Positions 1 to 18,099 of a DNA stretch of 64,000 nucleotides are shown piece after piece. Both the position numbers and the translations under genes were made by a program. The notes under the pieces are model-generated. The model was not told the origin of the DNA and did not search any database. It saw nothing but the letters and a program-made list of their open reading frames with translations. Source of the DNA: Lagopus muta (Eukaryota > Chordata > Aves > Galliformes > Phasianidae); contig NC_064437.1 in NCBI RefSeq assembly GCF_023343835.1, forward strand, positions 4,726,001 to 4,790,000. The letters run 5' to 3'. The stretch's first letter is position 1; every line of letters begins with the position of its first letter.

Positions 1-855
1 CCCAAGCCCCGCCTTGGCTTGCTGCGTAGCAGGGAGTTCTACATGAAGGACATGTACACCTTTGATGCCTCAGAGGAGGCAGCACGTCACACCTATGAGC
101 TGGTGTGCAGAGCCTACTGCAGCCTTTTCAAGCGCCTGGGCCTGCGCTGCGTCCAAGTGCGGGCAGCCACTGGCACCATTGGTGGCACTGCATCCCATGA
201 GTTCCAGCTGCCGGCTGACATCGGCGAGGACAGGTTGGTGCTGTGCCCTGCTGGGCATTTCGCAGCTAACGTGGAGATGATGGATGAAGAGCAAACAGCG
301 TGCCCTACATGTGGAGAAAAACTCATCCAGAGCAGAGGGATCGAAGTGGGGCACACATTTTATCTGGGCACCAAGTATTCCTCTGTCCACAACGCCATCT
401 TCTACACCCCTGAGAACAAGCTCCAGCTAGCAGAAATGGGCTGCTATGGTCTGGGTGTCACTCGCATCCTGGCAGCATCCATTGAGGTGCTGTCTACAGA
501 GGACAGCATCCGCTGGCCGAGCCTCATTGCACCCTACCAGGCGTGCTTCATCCCCCCCAAGAAAGGCAGCAAGGAGGAGCAGGGAGCTGTGGTGCTGGAG
601 CAGCTCTATGATGATGTGGCTGAAGCTCTGCCTGGCCTGGTGGGCGATGTGGTGCTGGATGATAGGACGCAGATGACAATTGGCAAAAGGCTGAAAGATG
701 CCAACAAGCTGGGGTACCCTTATGTGGTGATAGCCGGGAAGAGAGCTTGCGAGGACCCCCCGGTCTTTGAGGTTTGGGATCAGAGCTCTGGCACGGTTTT
801 GTACCTCACCAAGGAAGGTGTCATAGAGTTACTGAGTAAAGTGCAACTCCCTTGA
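1..855 (+). CDS. PARS2: PARS2, mitochondrial prolyl-tRNA synthetase (3' part, 5' end outside window)
   Basis: Nuclear-encoded enzyme that charges mitochondrial tRNA-Pro with proline in the matrix. The frame is open from base 1 to the TGA at 853-855 and gives 284 residues with no intron; the family is about 475 residues, so roughly the first 190 are missing at the window edge. Class II synthetase signatures are visible: motif 2 with the REFYMKDMYTFD segment near residues 11-22, and motif 3 with GCYGLGVTR near residue 145, whose GxGxxR arginine binds ATP. A CPTCGEKL segment lies between them. The C-terminal anticodon-binding domain covers about the last 110 residues (DDRTQMTIGKRLKDANKLGYP, read in two parts, then YVVIAG). 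An intronless coding exon is usual for vertebrate PARS2. The bacterial-type family identity is firm from these motifs. Confidence 0.96.
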   Translation, partial: PKPRLGLLRSREFYMKDMYTFDASEEAARHTYELVCRAYCSLFKRLGLRCVQVRAATGTIGGTASHEFQLPADIGEDRLVLCPAGHFAANVEMMDEEQTACPTCGEKLIQSRGIEVGHTFYLGTKYSSVHNAIFYTPENKLQLAEMGCYGLGVTRILAASIEVLSTEDSIRWPSLIAPYQACFIPPKKGSKEEQGAVVLEQLYDDVAEALPGLVGDVVLDDRTQMTIGKRLKDANKLGYPYVVIAGKRACEDPPVFEVWDQSSGTVLYLTKEGVIELLSKVQLP

Positions 856-1159
856 AATCCCCGCCTCCAAATCTTTGCAGCGCGGAGTGGGCCTGAACAG
901 CGCGGTTCGTTGTTAAGGAGCTGCTTAACAGCAGTGCTGCGGGGCGAGGACGCGCCGGGTCAGCCCACGTTCCCTGTGGGGCTGTCCTCGTGGTTCATCA
1001 TAGAGCAGTTAACGTTGGAACAGATAGCAGGTCCGCAGCCCACCAACCTCGTTCCTCTGCGGCAACCCCGCGATTTTGAACACCTGTAGGACGAGGGCAA
1101 CCATTTGCAGCCCCATCCCTATTGCCGCACGCACGGGCGCCCCGCTCCCCACAGCGGGC

Positions 1160-1170
1160 AAAATGGCGGC
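1160..1170 (+). promoter_or_regulatory. YY1-like site AAAATGGCGGC
   Basis: AAAATGGCGGC matches the YY1 consensus often found close to start sites of housekeeping genes. It lies 84 bp before the TTC4 ATG. A second, weaker ATGGCGGA sits on the start codon itself. Binding is inference. Confidence 0.5.
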
Positions 1171-1176
1171 GCGGAG

Positions 1177-1227
1177 CCGGAAGGGGGTGGGGCGTGGGCC
1201 GGAAGGGGGCGACACGAGGCCGGAAGT
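1177..1227 (+). promoter_or_regulatory. Three evenly spaced ETS/GABP-type CCGGAAG sites
   Basis: CCGGAAG occurs at 1177-1183, 1199-1205 and 1220-1226, spaced by 22 and 21 bp and all in the same orientation. The last is the full CCGGAAGT. Clustered GABP/ETS sites are typical of TATA-less promoters of ubiquitously expressed genes. The cluster ends 27 bp before the TTC4 ATG, so it may overlap the start site. Confidence 0.55.
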
Positions 1228-1253
1228 GGCGGGGCGGACGGGCTGGTAGCAGC

Positions 1254-1328
1254 ATGGCGGATGCCGGGGAGAGAGGCGATGCGGTGCCGCGGTACCGGAA
1301 CGGCTTCCATCCCGACACGTGGGAGCAG
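1254..1328 (+). CDS. TTC4: TTC4 exon 1
   Basis: Twenty-five codons, MADAGERGDAVPRYR... to TWEQ, ending CAG|GTGAGG in phase 0. It is CpG-rich and short, with an intron of only 67 bp after it. Confidence 0.93.
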
Positions 1329-4300
1329 GTGAGGCGACGACGGGGCCGGGCGGGCGTTACGGCTGGCGGTGCGGGCTGACGCGGTGTGCCCGCAGGAGCT
1401 GGAGGCCATCCCTATGTTTATGAAGAGCTGCCCTGCCGAGATCGACGCGTCGCGGCAGCCCGCCCTGGCCTGCCTGCAGTCCCTGCTGTTCGACGAGGAG
1501 AAGGAGCCCGCAGGTGGGCGGCGGGGCGGCGGGTGCACCCACAACCCTGAGGGTGGGTTTTACCGGAGCCGCGCAGCCCACCTCACGCCGCGCCTCCCCG
1601 CCCCGCAGAGCTAGCCGCCATGTACAAGAACGAAGGGAACGCGTACTTCGGGGAGAAGGACTACGGCAGGGCCGTGCGGGCCTACAGCGAGGGGCTGCGG
1701 CAGCGCTTCGGAGACGTGGAACTACGAGCCGTGCTGCTGTCCAACAGGGCGGCCGCGCACTGCCGCCTGGGTGAGCCCCCGCCCGCTGTCCCTCCTTTGC
1801 CGAACGGGCCGGTGATGTAGTTCTCGTGTTTTGCCGCCTGTGGGACCCAGTTGTACCTGAAATGTGCAATCCAGGCTTCTGAGCTGCTTTCCTTTGCCCG
1901 CAGGTAACTACCGCTCTGCTCTCACTGATGCAACCCAAGCAAGGAAGCTGAAGCCTGACCACCTCAAAGCCATTGTGAGGGGTAAGAGCAGTGCACAATG
2001 GCCACAGAGCCACCTCCTCTTGCCCCAGCTCTGCTATCCTGTGCCCAGCCTTGGCTGTGGGCACCTCCAAGGGTGGGGTACCATAGGCTGTACCACTCTG
2101 CTGATGCCATGGCTGCAGAAATGCTTCAGATTCTCTCCCAGCTTATTAGACCTACTGGCAGTCTGTAGCTCAACACAACCCCACAGTGCAACAGAGTGTA
2201 TTGCTTTAGAAGGCACCAGAATTAACACTGACTTTATAACCACTGCCTTGTGTAAAAGCTCTGTGCCAGCTCCAATACCAGGCGCTTAAAAGCCTTAATC
2301 CTTCCAGGAGCTCTCTGTCACATGGAGCTAAAGAACTACTCTGAAGCCATAGCGTGGTGTGAGGAGGGCTTGCGAATAGATTCAAAAGAGAAAAAGCTTC
2401 TGGAAGTGAGATCTAAAGCTGACAAATTAAAGGTAAATGTTACAGCAGACTGGCATGCTTGTTGCAGGAGTGATATGTGCTGCTTACTGTCAACTTAGAA
2501 ACACGTTGGTCGGAGAGTTCTCTGTTCAGGTTTCTGCATAATATAATTTCGGTTCCACATAATAATGTTGTTGAGATGTGCAGAGAAAACAGCTGGGGCC
2601 TTCCTGGAGCCTCCACTTGTCAGCAGAGTAGTGCTGGGCCTTGGCTTTCTATGCATGACTGTGATACAACTCTTTGTTACATGCAGCGAGTTGAGGAGAG
2701 GGATGCAAGAAAGGCAAAGGCGATGGCGAAGAAAGAACAGAATCAAAAGGAGCGTTTGCTTGCAGCAATAAAGGTGGGTCTGTGAGGGGACTTGTTTCGG
2801 TGGTGGTTCTTTTGGGGGATTGTAGGGGAAGGGAAAGGGACAAGGGGCTTGGGTTGAGGACTTGTTGAGCGTGGCTAGCTCTATCCTGAGCTCCCAGGGC
2901 TGTACCCCTTTTTAGGTAACAACTAATGCAAAACAAGAACTTACTTACTTTCCTTCCTCTCTCCTAGGAAAGAAATATCAAGCTGGTTGTTGAACCTTCA
3001 AGTGAAGAAGAAGAAATATCAGGTAGTCTGGCTGAGATATGTCTGAATGGTTTCCACTCTGACAGTGCCACAGGGGCAAAGGTGCACTTAGATGCTGATG
3101 GCAACCTAAACTGGCCTGTTCTCTTCCTGTACCCTGAGCATGAACAAACAGACTTCATCGAGGCTTTTCATGAGAACTCCAGGTAAATGCACTATCTGCA
3201 GCATTCTTTCATGAAGGAAAAGTTTGAGTGAGTTAGAACAGCTGGTAGGGGAAATGCTGTCATTACCAGTGAAGTAGCTCCAGATTTCTAATCTCATAGC
3301 TGGCCAAACAAGGTTAAAACAACTTGGAATTTGTAATATGTTTGTAGGCACAGATCCACCCACAACTTTGCAATTAAAAATGACAGTGCAAACAGATGAA
3401 TAAAGCTGTAGTTCTTAGATAGTATTTTTAAGTATGTCTTTCCATTTTCACATTGTTTGGTGGTGAATTCTCAAAACTAATTGACCAGCTCTCCTGCAGT
3501 ACCAAAATAAACAGCCAGCTGACACACAGATGTGTTCTGAGCACTGATGTGGTGAAGCGTGGCATTGCTGAGACCATGCAGATGAAAAATCAATTGTGAA
3601 AGAAATGCACAGTGCTCGCTTTTACACCTTCTGTATTGTGAAAATGGAAATTAAAAACAACTTGCTGTTGCACTGTTCAAGTTTAAAACCATTGGTATGA
3701 GTTGTAATAGGGTATGGTCTCATTGAGAAAGCAGTGAGTTTAAAGAGAAGAAGCTATTTGTTTTTACAGTGATCTAAATCTATTTTCAAGTCTATTGCCT
3801 AATTTGCTGATGTATTTTTACTGTCTTTCATGTGCCAATTGTACAGATCAGGCTGAATGCTAAGCTAAAATGTGTGTTCTGGCTTTTAGGTTTATCGATC
3901 ATTTAATGGTGATGTTTGCTGAGTTACCTCCTTGGGATTTAGAAAGAAAGTACCTTCCCAGCAATCTCCAGGTGAGAAACTGGACTTCTGTTTGAGTGTG
4001 TTGATCTGTGAAATGTTGCTTGGTTGGTTTTGGTGTTTGTTTTTTGTTTTTTCTCTGAAGTGAGACTAAGTATGTGTGTGTATGAAAGCAATAGCATAAT
4101 TACCTGTTCACCACCCATGGCTGTGAAATAGTGGTTTGGAGAGCTACATTCACTTGTCAGCACGTCTGGAAAATGTTCAGTTTACATAGGCAGAGCTTGT
4201 GAACAAAAATGAAAGTACTTTCTATCATACACAGCGTGTGTGAAATAGAAGGTATTTGCAGATACTGTTAGGAAATCAGGAATCAAAAGAATAACTGAGA

Positions 4301-5746
4301 TTTAGGCCAGGGAGCTGGTACACTGTACATACAGAAGTGTAGATGGTGCTGTCTCATTTTCCACCTCAGTGTGGCATGCACTGGGCAGCCTGCAGTGCAG
4401 CAAGCAGTCAGGTACTAAAGGACCATGTCTGTGGCAGAAATTGTGTGCCTGCTGCCACCGCTGTCAGAAAGCAAGCTGGTTTATGCCAGAAAGGCTTCGA
4501 ATATATATAGAGGACTGCACTGCTTAAATTAGTGTCTGATGCAGTCAGTTCAAAGTAGAGAAACTTGTGAAACCTCTGTGAGATGTGTGCTGTGCTCTTA
4601 CTGGACTTAGCAGTTTGTCTTCATATGGCTTAAGCATGTAACTCTCCCAAATTTCCTCAGCTCTATTTTGAAGATGAAGAAAGAGCAGAAATGTATGAGC
4701 TGAACCCAGCACACACATTGCTACAAGTGCTGCAGCACCAAAGGTGAGGCTCTACCTGCATGTCTCTTGTAAGAGTAGACTTTGGGCTTTAAGTGCAGTT
4801 TTTTTCTTCTGGTTTAATAGCACTTGCTCTATGGGGGGCAGGTGTAGAGCACCAGGGCCACATGGTTTTTGTGCCTGCTTTGGTGATTAGTGTTCCTTCC
4901 CTCCCCAAAAAAATGCACAACTCTCCAGGAGTAGGTGGAGGTGGGAGGGAAATGGGACTACACACAAGCAGCAGCACTAGAGGGGCTGTTTTATACCCAT
5001 CTAAACAGTGCTACTTATAAAAAGGCAGCAGCAGTGTGTAAAGAGAGCGTGTTGAAGGTTAACAATGCTCTCACTGTTAATAGTGCTGTGTGAGCAGTCC
5101 CCAGCACAGCATGCAGCGCAGTTTCGGTCTCTGAAATTGACTTTCAAGTACTGTGCCATTGTTTAGAGAAAAGAGTCTGCTGTTGAGAAACCAAAAAAAA
5201 GTATTGTAGAGCTGGTGCTGTTAACTTGCAGCAGCTTGTAGCTGGCTGGGGATGCCTGCAGCACAGCTCCAGCAGAATGGTCTGTCACAGGGGGAGCAGA
5301 GCTCAAGCTCTGCTGCTGTGGACTGTCTGAACTGGCACTCCATAAAACTCAGCAGTGTGCATAAGCCCTCAGATTTTTCAAGCTGTAAGGGCACTTGCAA
5401 AAGAAACCTCTTTCCAGGGACAGAACAACAGCTCTCTATTTTAATTAGGGGTGGTTATTGGGAGAATCATTGATTCATAACGCTGCTCCTTGGTTAAGGG
5501 TAGCCCTGGCTCTGAAAGGCTCTGCTGATCATCAAAAGCAGCCTGTCGTCCTTCTGGAGGTCAGGCTGTGCTGTGCTGGGCAAAAGCTGCTTGCATGATG
5601 CTTGGCCAGGCAGAGGGAAGCTAGAGGACTCTCTTTAATCTTGCAGGTATTTTGTAAAGGCGGGGACTCCGACAGTGCTGGCTTTTGTGAAGAGTTCTCC
5701 CTTCTCTAAGAAGTATTTCAGTGGCAAGAAGGTGCATCGGCTGTAA
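1254..5746 (+). CDS. TTC4: TTC4, tetratricopeptide repeat protein 4 (complete, 10 exons)
   Basis: Co-chaperone (homologue of yeast Cns1) that binds the EEVD tails of Hsp90 and Hsp70 through a TPR domain. Exons: 1254-1328, 1396-1513, 1609-1770, 1904-1981, 2308-2432, 2687-2773, 2968-3182, 3890-3971, 4661-4743, 5647-5746. All introns are GT-AG and every phase joins, giving 374 residues (mammalian TTC4 is about 387). The start ATGGCGGATG has an A-rich -3 context (agcATGG) and is the first ATG in the CpG-rich exon. Three TPRs span about residues 65-171: EGNAYFGEKDYGRAV, then SNRAAAHCRLGNYRSAL, then HLKAIVRGALCHME. The clamp-type N in EGN, N in SNRAA and K/R in KAIVR are present. A charged helix (exon 6) leads to the C-terminal wheel domain (about 215-374) with SWPVLFLYPE-like NWPVLFLYPE. 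Two stops end it, TAA then TGA. Confidence 0.96.
1396..1513 (+). CDS. TTC4: TTC4 exon 2
   Basis: Acceptor cccgcag; encodes ELEAIPMFMKSCPAEID to the LLFDEEKEPA linker before the first TPR. Ends in phase 1 (G of a split GAG). Confidence 0.93.
1609..1770 (+). CDS. TTC4: TTC4 exon 3 (TPR1 and start of TPR2)
   Basis: Acceptor ccccgcag; encodes LAAMYKNEGNAYFGEKDYG and SNRAAAHCRLG. Phase 1 at both ends. Confidence 0.94.
1904..1981 (+). CDS. TTC4: TTC4 exon 4 (TPR2)
   Basis: Acceptor ttgcccgcag; encodes NYRSALTDATQARKLKPDHL and the KAIVR clamp segment. Donor G|GTAAGA. Confidence 0.94.
2308..2432 (+). CDS. TTC4: TTC4 exon 5 (TPR3)
   Basis: Acceptor atccttccag; encodes ALCHMELKNYSEAIAWCEEG and LEVRSKADKLK. 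Ends in phase 0 at AAG|GTAAAT. Confidence 0.94.
2687..2773 (+). CDS. TTC4: TTC4 exon 6 (charged helix)
   Basis: Acceptor ttacatgcag; 29 codons, RVEERDARKAKAMAKKEQNQ then KERLLAAIK. A long charged helix linking the TPR and wheel domains. Confidence 0.94.
2968..3182 (+). CDS. TTC4: TTC4 exon 7
   Basis: Acceptor ctctcctag; encodes an acidic stretch (SSEEEEIS) and the start of the wheel domain, LNWPVLFLYPEHEQTDFIEA. Ends in phase 2. Confidence 0.95.
3890..3971 (+). CDS. TTC4: TTC4 exon 8
   Basis: Acceptor tggcttttag; encodes FIDHLMVMFAELPPWDLERK and the residues up to NLQ. Ends in phase 0. Confidence 0.95.
4661..4743 (+). CDS. TTC4: TTC4 exon 9
   Basis: Acceptor atttcctcag; encodes LYFEDEERAEMYELN and TLLQVLQHQ. 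Ends in phase 2. Confidence 0.95.
5647..5746 (+). CDS. TTC4: TTC4 exon 10 (C-terminus)
   Basis: Acceptor aatcttgcag; encodes YFVKAGTPTVLAFVKSSPFS and ends KKVHRL, then TAA directly followed by TGA. Confidence 0.95.
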
Positions 5747-6020
5747 TGAGCAAGAAGGAACCGAGGAATCATGTGCAAGGGCTTGCTGTTTTATCTCGGC
5801 TGCAGACAGCAAACTTCTGCTTGCACAGAAATGCCTTGCACGCTTCAGGGGAGAAATAGTCTTGGCACACACAGAAACTTCCAGCAAAGAAGCGTAGAAG
5901 GAGAATGAAGGGCTTACAAGAGGGGATTATTTGTTTAAATAGAAATCCAGCTGGCTTGCAGAAGGTCTCCTCTATGACAGGCTGCATGGGGCTTTGAAAT
6001 AAACCTGAAACAGTGCCAGA
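5747..6020 (+). terminator. TTC4 3' UTR with poly(A) signal AATAAA at 5998-6003
   Basis: AATAAA at 5998-6003 lies 252 bp after the stop, the first canonical signal downstream, so cleavage near 6015-6025 is expected. A second AATAAA at 6353-6358 could serve a longer 3' UTR. Confidence 0.7.
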
Positions 6021-6795
6021 CATTGGCTGCAGCTGAAGCAACAGCAGCTGGGAATGTACTTACCTGTGAAAAATCGCTGATTTCCTGCGAGGAGGGCTGT
6101 AGTTGCCAGGGTTTAATAGCAGTGCTCTGGGGTGAGTTACCTGCCTGCTGCCACGAGCTGAGTGCAGCTGGGCTCCTGCATGGGCCATTGCAGCTCTGAG
6201 GATTAGCAGCAGCTGGTTTTCACTGCTCAGAGCTGCTGCTGGCCAGGGGAGAGCAGAGCTCTTTGTCTGGAGCAGCGTGTTTTACTGACTCTTTTGCTAC
6301 CTATATAAACTGGAGCTAGACATGTCTATTTTAAGCAGGCTGATTCCTGTCTAATAAATGAGGTGATCCTTTCTTCTCACCATATGAAATACTGAAAGTG
6401 AATTCTGACAGTAATTCTGAGCTCGAACATAACAGTTTTATCCATCCGGTTAACTTGTAGTGCCAACATACAGCATCATCTGTGCTTCTGTAGGAGCTTG
6501 TAATTAAAAATAATTCTAACTCTAATTTCTTTCTCCCTGAGCTGCCCTGGTGAGCAGTGGCTGCAGTCTTAAGAACAGTAAGTGCACAGAGCAACAGAAA
6601 AGCTCTTCAGCCATAAAAACTTCTGCTTACAGCATGGAGGATTATTCTCTGTCCAGTGCTGCGTTCAGGCAGCTCTAAAAAAGTAAACAGAATTCCATGT
6701 TGCTATTTCTGAGTTACTGCACTGTGCACAAATATAGTAAAAAATATCAACAGGGTTGCTTTGCAGCCACACTCACAAGGTAGGGAGGTGGGCAG

Positions 6796-7017
6796 TCAGT
6801 AGGACAGACTTGGCTCAGTGCAGGTCAAGCAGCAGTGTTGCAGAGCAAGGATACGGTATGGGATGAGCTGGTGGCACACGTGCAGGACTTGCACCCAGCC
6901 TGACCTCCTGTGGCTGCCTTCCATGGGGTGCATGGCTGTCATGGCATTGGAGATGGCCTGTCCAAACTCTTGCATGTTCAGCATGGAGGCAGCAATGAAA
7001 AAAAAGATGGTGATGAT
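6796..7017 (-). CDS. Candidate exon, possibly an alternative last exon of ACOT11
   Basis: On the minus strand a strong acceptor (pyrimidine tract ctctcttcctcttgtag) precedes an open frame of 73 codons starting IITIFFFIAASMLNMQEFGQ and ending at a TGA at 6796-6798. The first 11 residues are hydrophobic. The acceptor is in phase 0, so it could be joined to ACOT11 exon 16 (9482-9608, phase 0 end) in place of exon 17; human ACOT11 also has two alternative C-termini. Alternatively it is an internal exon with a donor such as GAG|GTCAGG near 6905, belonging to an unrecognised gene, or chance. I do not recognise the peptide. Confidence 0.3.
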   Translation of the reverse strand: MITIFFFIAASMLNMQEFGQAISNAMTAMHPMEGSHRRSGWVQVLHVCHQLIPYRILALQHCCLTCTEPSLSY

Positions 7018-7254
7018 CTACAAGAGGAAGAGAGCCTGCTGTAAGCAGCTGCTGTGTGTGGTTTCTTCCCCCACCCCTCTTACATGCAAAGCTTGCTGAA
7101 GTCTGGATGCTAATTGCTTGCTTTTAACCAAAGCCACATGTGGACCTCAGCACTGTTTACAAGCCAGCCCCAGCGGGGCAGAATGAAGTGGGACTCAGTG
7201 GAGGAAGGGATTGGGGCTGGGGCAGCCAGTTGGCATGTGACAGCAGGGGCTGCC

Positions 7255-7785
7255 TTGCAGGCAAAGCCAACAGTATCCTGGGCTGTATCCTGGGCTGTAT
7301 CCAGAGCAGCATGGCCAGCAGGTCAGGGGAGTGATCCCACCCCTCTGCTCTGCCCTTCTGAAGCCTCATCTGGAGTACTGCATCCAGATACGGAGTCCTC
7401 AGTGCATGGGAGACATGGACATGTTCAAGTGCATCCAGAAAAGGAATGCAAAAATGATCCAAGAGATGGAACACCTCTCCTATGAGGACAGGCTGAGAGC
7501 TGGGGCTGTGCAGTCTGGAGAAGGCTACAGGAAGACCTGAGAGCAGCCTGTGAGTATCTAATGGGAGGCTGTAAGAAGAAAGGAGACAGACTCTTTAGCA
7601 GGGCATGCTGTGGTAGGACAAGGGGAAATGGTTTCAGACTAAAACTGGGGAGATGCCCCATCCCAAGGGCATCCAAGGTGAGGCTGGATGGGGCTCTCAG
7701 CACCTGATGGAGCTGTGGGTGTCTCTGTTCATTGCAGGGAGTGGGACCAGATGGTCTTTAATGACTCCGATTCTACCTGGGCTGT
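7255..7785 (+). mobile_element. CR1 LINE fragment (3' end of reverse transcriptase ORF plus 3' UTR)
   Basis: The plus-strand translation contains decayed CR1 ORF2 C-terminal motifs: LKPHLEYCIQ, MEHLSYEDRLR and, in a shifted frame, KKGDRLFSRACC. It runs into the CR1 3' UTR (GGCTGGATGGGGCTCT..., ATTGCAGGGAGTGGGACCAG) and a degraded tail near 7785. It is frameshifted and cannot code. A 12-bp direct duplication (TATCCTGGGCTG twice) is at 7274-7297. Confidence 0.85.
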
Positions 7786-8576
7786 TTCCTCTTTGCTGAA
7801 CAGCTCAGGGGTGATATGTGGTGAATGCCTTTGGGCACAAGTGAGAGGCAACCGCCCATCATCAACCCTAGGGGGCAGAGCACCTCCCAGGCCAAGTGCA
7901 AGGACCTACCAGCCACAGAGCTCACACAGATCTGCACTCCCCAGGAGGTGGGCAGGAAGACCAGCTGCAGCAGTTGACAGCATTGGAAGGCTCTGCATTG
8001 CTCAGCACTGTGTTCTGGTTGGGGCTGGGTCCTTCTGTGTCAGCCAAGCCACCCCCCAGCTCGGTGCTGAGCTGGAATTACTGCTCAATTCAGCTGCAAC
8101 ATCATGGCCAAAAATCACCGTTCCTGCAGTCACCCAGGTGGGGACCTCTCTGGGGAATCCTGCTCTGGCTCCTGCACCCCAAAACCTCCACCCCAAGCAT
8201 TAAAAAGTACAGTGCTTTGGGAGGGAGAGAGGTCAGTCAAAGTTCAGCATTGGGGTGAATACATCACTGTGTGCGCTTAATCAAGCAGCAGCCATTCCTG
8301 CAGATAAGTTGGAAGTATGGCTCGCGTCCTGGTGATAAAGAGGCAGGATTGCCCTGAGTTTTGGGAGATAAGGAGTCACTGTAAAAACTGAGTGTTTTGT
8401 GCCATGTTTAGCTTGAAACAGCTTTATCTGGTAGTGATAAGAGGGCAGGGGAGGTGGAGGCTCACAGGGGATGACTATAATTCAAGGTACGGTACAGATC
8501 TAACTGCCAGGGCAGCAGCACCACAGCCCCCAAAGCAGACCTTCAGGCAGGTAAAGGTTTTTCCTTCTGATGCACT

Positions 8577-8582
8577 TTTATT
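8577..8582 (-). terminator. ACOT11 poly(A) signal candidate (AATAAA on minus strand)
   Basis: TTTATT on the plus strand is the first AATAAA downstream of the ACOT11 stop, about 660 bp away, giving a plausible 3' UTR of 680-690 bases. Confidence 0.5.
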
Positions 8583-9243
8583 GCCACTCCTTCCACGCAG
8601 AGCTGTAGTCAGGAGCAGGACTGCAGGGCAGTGTGATGGGATTGGGGTCTCAGCCCAGTGTGGGCATCCCATCAGCATCTTGGGTTGGGAACCCAAATCA
8701 GTGAATGTGAGGCAGGGACATGGTGGCAGCCAACCTTCTTGCAGGAACAGAGAAAACCTGACAGCCCCGCTGTGGGTGCACAAGCAGCCCATTTCCCACC
8801 CTGCAGGTGCATCTCCCCCTGCTCTGGGTGAGAGCCAAGGGGCAGTGTGGTCGTGCCCCAGCCCTGCCCTGCAGCCTGGGGCAGTGGAGCAGCACATCCC
8901 ACAGCACAGACCCTATCCACACCACTACAAAAAAGTTTCTCTCATTAAGAAACAACTAAAAAAAATCAGTATTAGGAAGAGTTGGGATTGTACAAAGAAT
9001 CAAGTAGCATTAGTTGAACTAAAATTCAAGTCCTACTCAGCAGCTTATAAAATTAGGGGAAAAAAGAGGACTGGAAGTATCAGTATGAAGATGGTGCATC
9101 CCTGTGACACCCCTCTGTCCCCATCTCACTGACCTTGCTCAGGCCAAAGCCCCAGCAAGGCACAGCCTGAGTGCCACCACTCTGTCCCCACACCCCTCTT
9201 TGCAAGACCACGTCTGTCCATGGGTAACAGCAAAGCCCCAGGC

Positions 9244-17992
<8,749 letters not shown>

Positions 17993-18015
17993 TTGCAGCG
18001 TGTCGTGGCGGCGGC

Positions 18016-18099
18016 AGAAGGAAGAGGAGGAGGAAGAGCAGGAGGAGGAGGAAGAATGCAAGGAGGAGGAGGAGGAGAGGGAGGGAGAAGGAGGAGGGG
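18016..18099 (+). repeat. Polypurine (GGA)n-rich tract
   Basis: About 84 bases, almost all purine on the plus strand, made of GGA/GAA units with three short breaks. On the ACOT11 strand it is a TCC-rich pyrimidine tract just upstream of the proposed ATG. Mirror-like purine tracts can form triplex DNA. Confidence 0.85.

Larger units (their letters stand above)
856..1253 (+). promoter_or_regulatory. PARS2-TTC4 spacer: PARS2 3' UTR and TTC4 promoter
   Basis: The 398 bases between the PARS2 stop and the TTC4 ATG must hold both the PARS2 3' UTR and the TTC4 promoter. I see no AATAAA or ATTAAA. GC and CpG content climb from about 1100 into TTC4 exon 1, as in a CpG-island promoter without a TATA box. 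A YY1-type site lies at 1160-1170 and three ETS-type sites at 1177-1227. Confidence 0.7.
6021..9243. other. Interval between TTC4 and the ACOT11 stop
   Basis: Convergent 3' ends of TTC4 (+) and ACOT11 (-) meet here. It contains an exon-like block on the minus strand (6796-7017), a CR1 copy (about 7255-7785) and the presumed ACOT11 3' UTR (9243 down to about 8560). FAM151A and MROH7, which I remember lying between these genes in human, were not recognised. A 246-codon plus-strand frame at 8392-9132 is unconvincing. Confidence 0.6.

Noticed and set aside
7114-7540. Plus-strand frame with LKPHLEYCIQ, possibly a protein
   Set aside because: It is the decayed CR1 reverse-transcriptase C-terminus, frameshifted and not functional.
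8392-9132. 246-codon plus-strand open frame after TTC4
   Set aside because: It lies antisense to the ACOT11 3' UTR, has no recognisable domain, no upstream splice context, and a mixed low-complexity composition.
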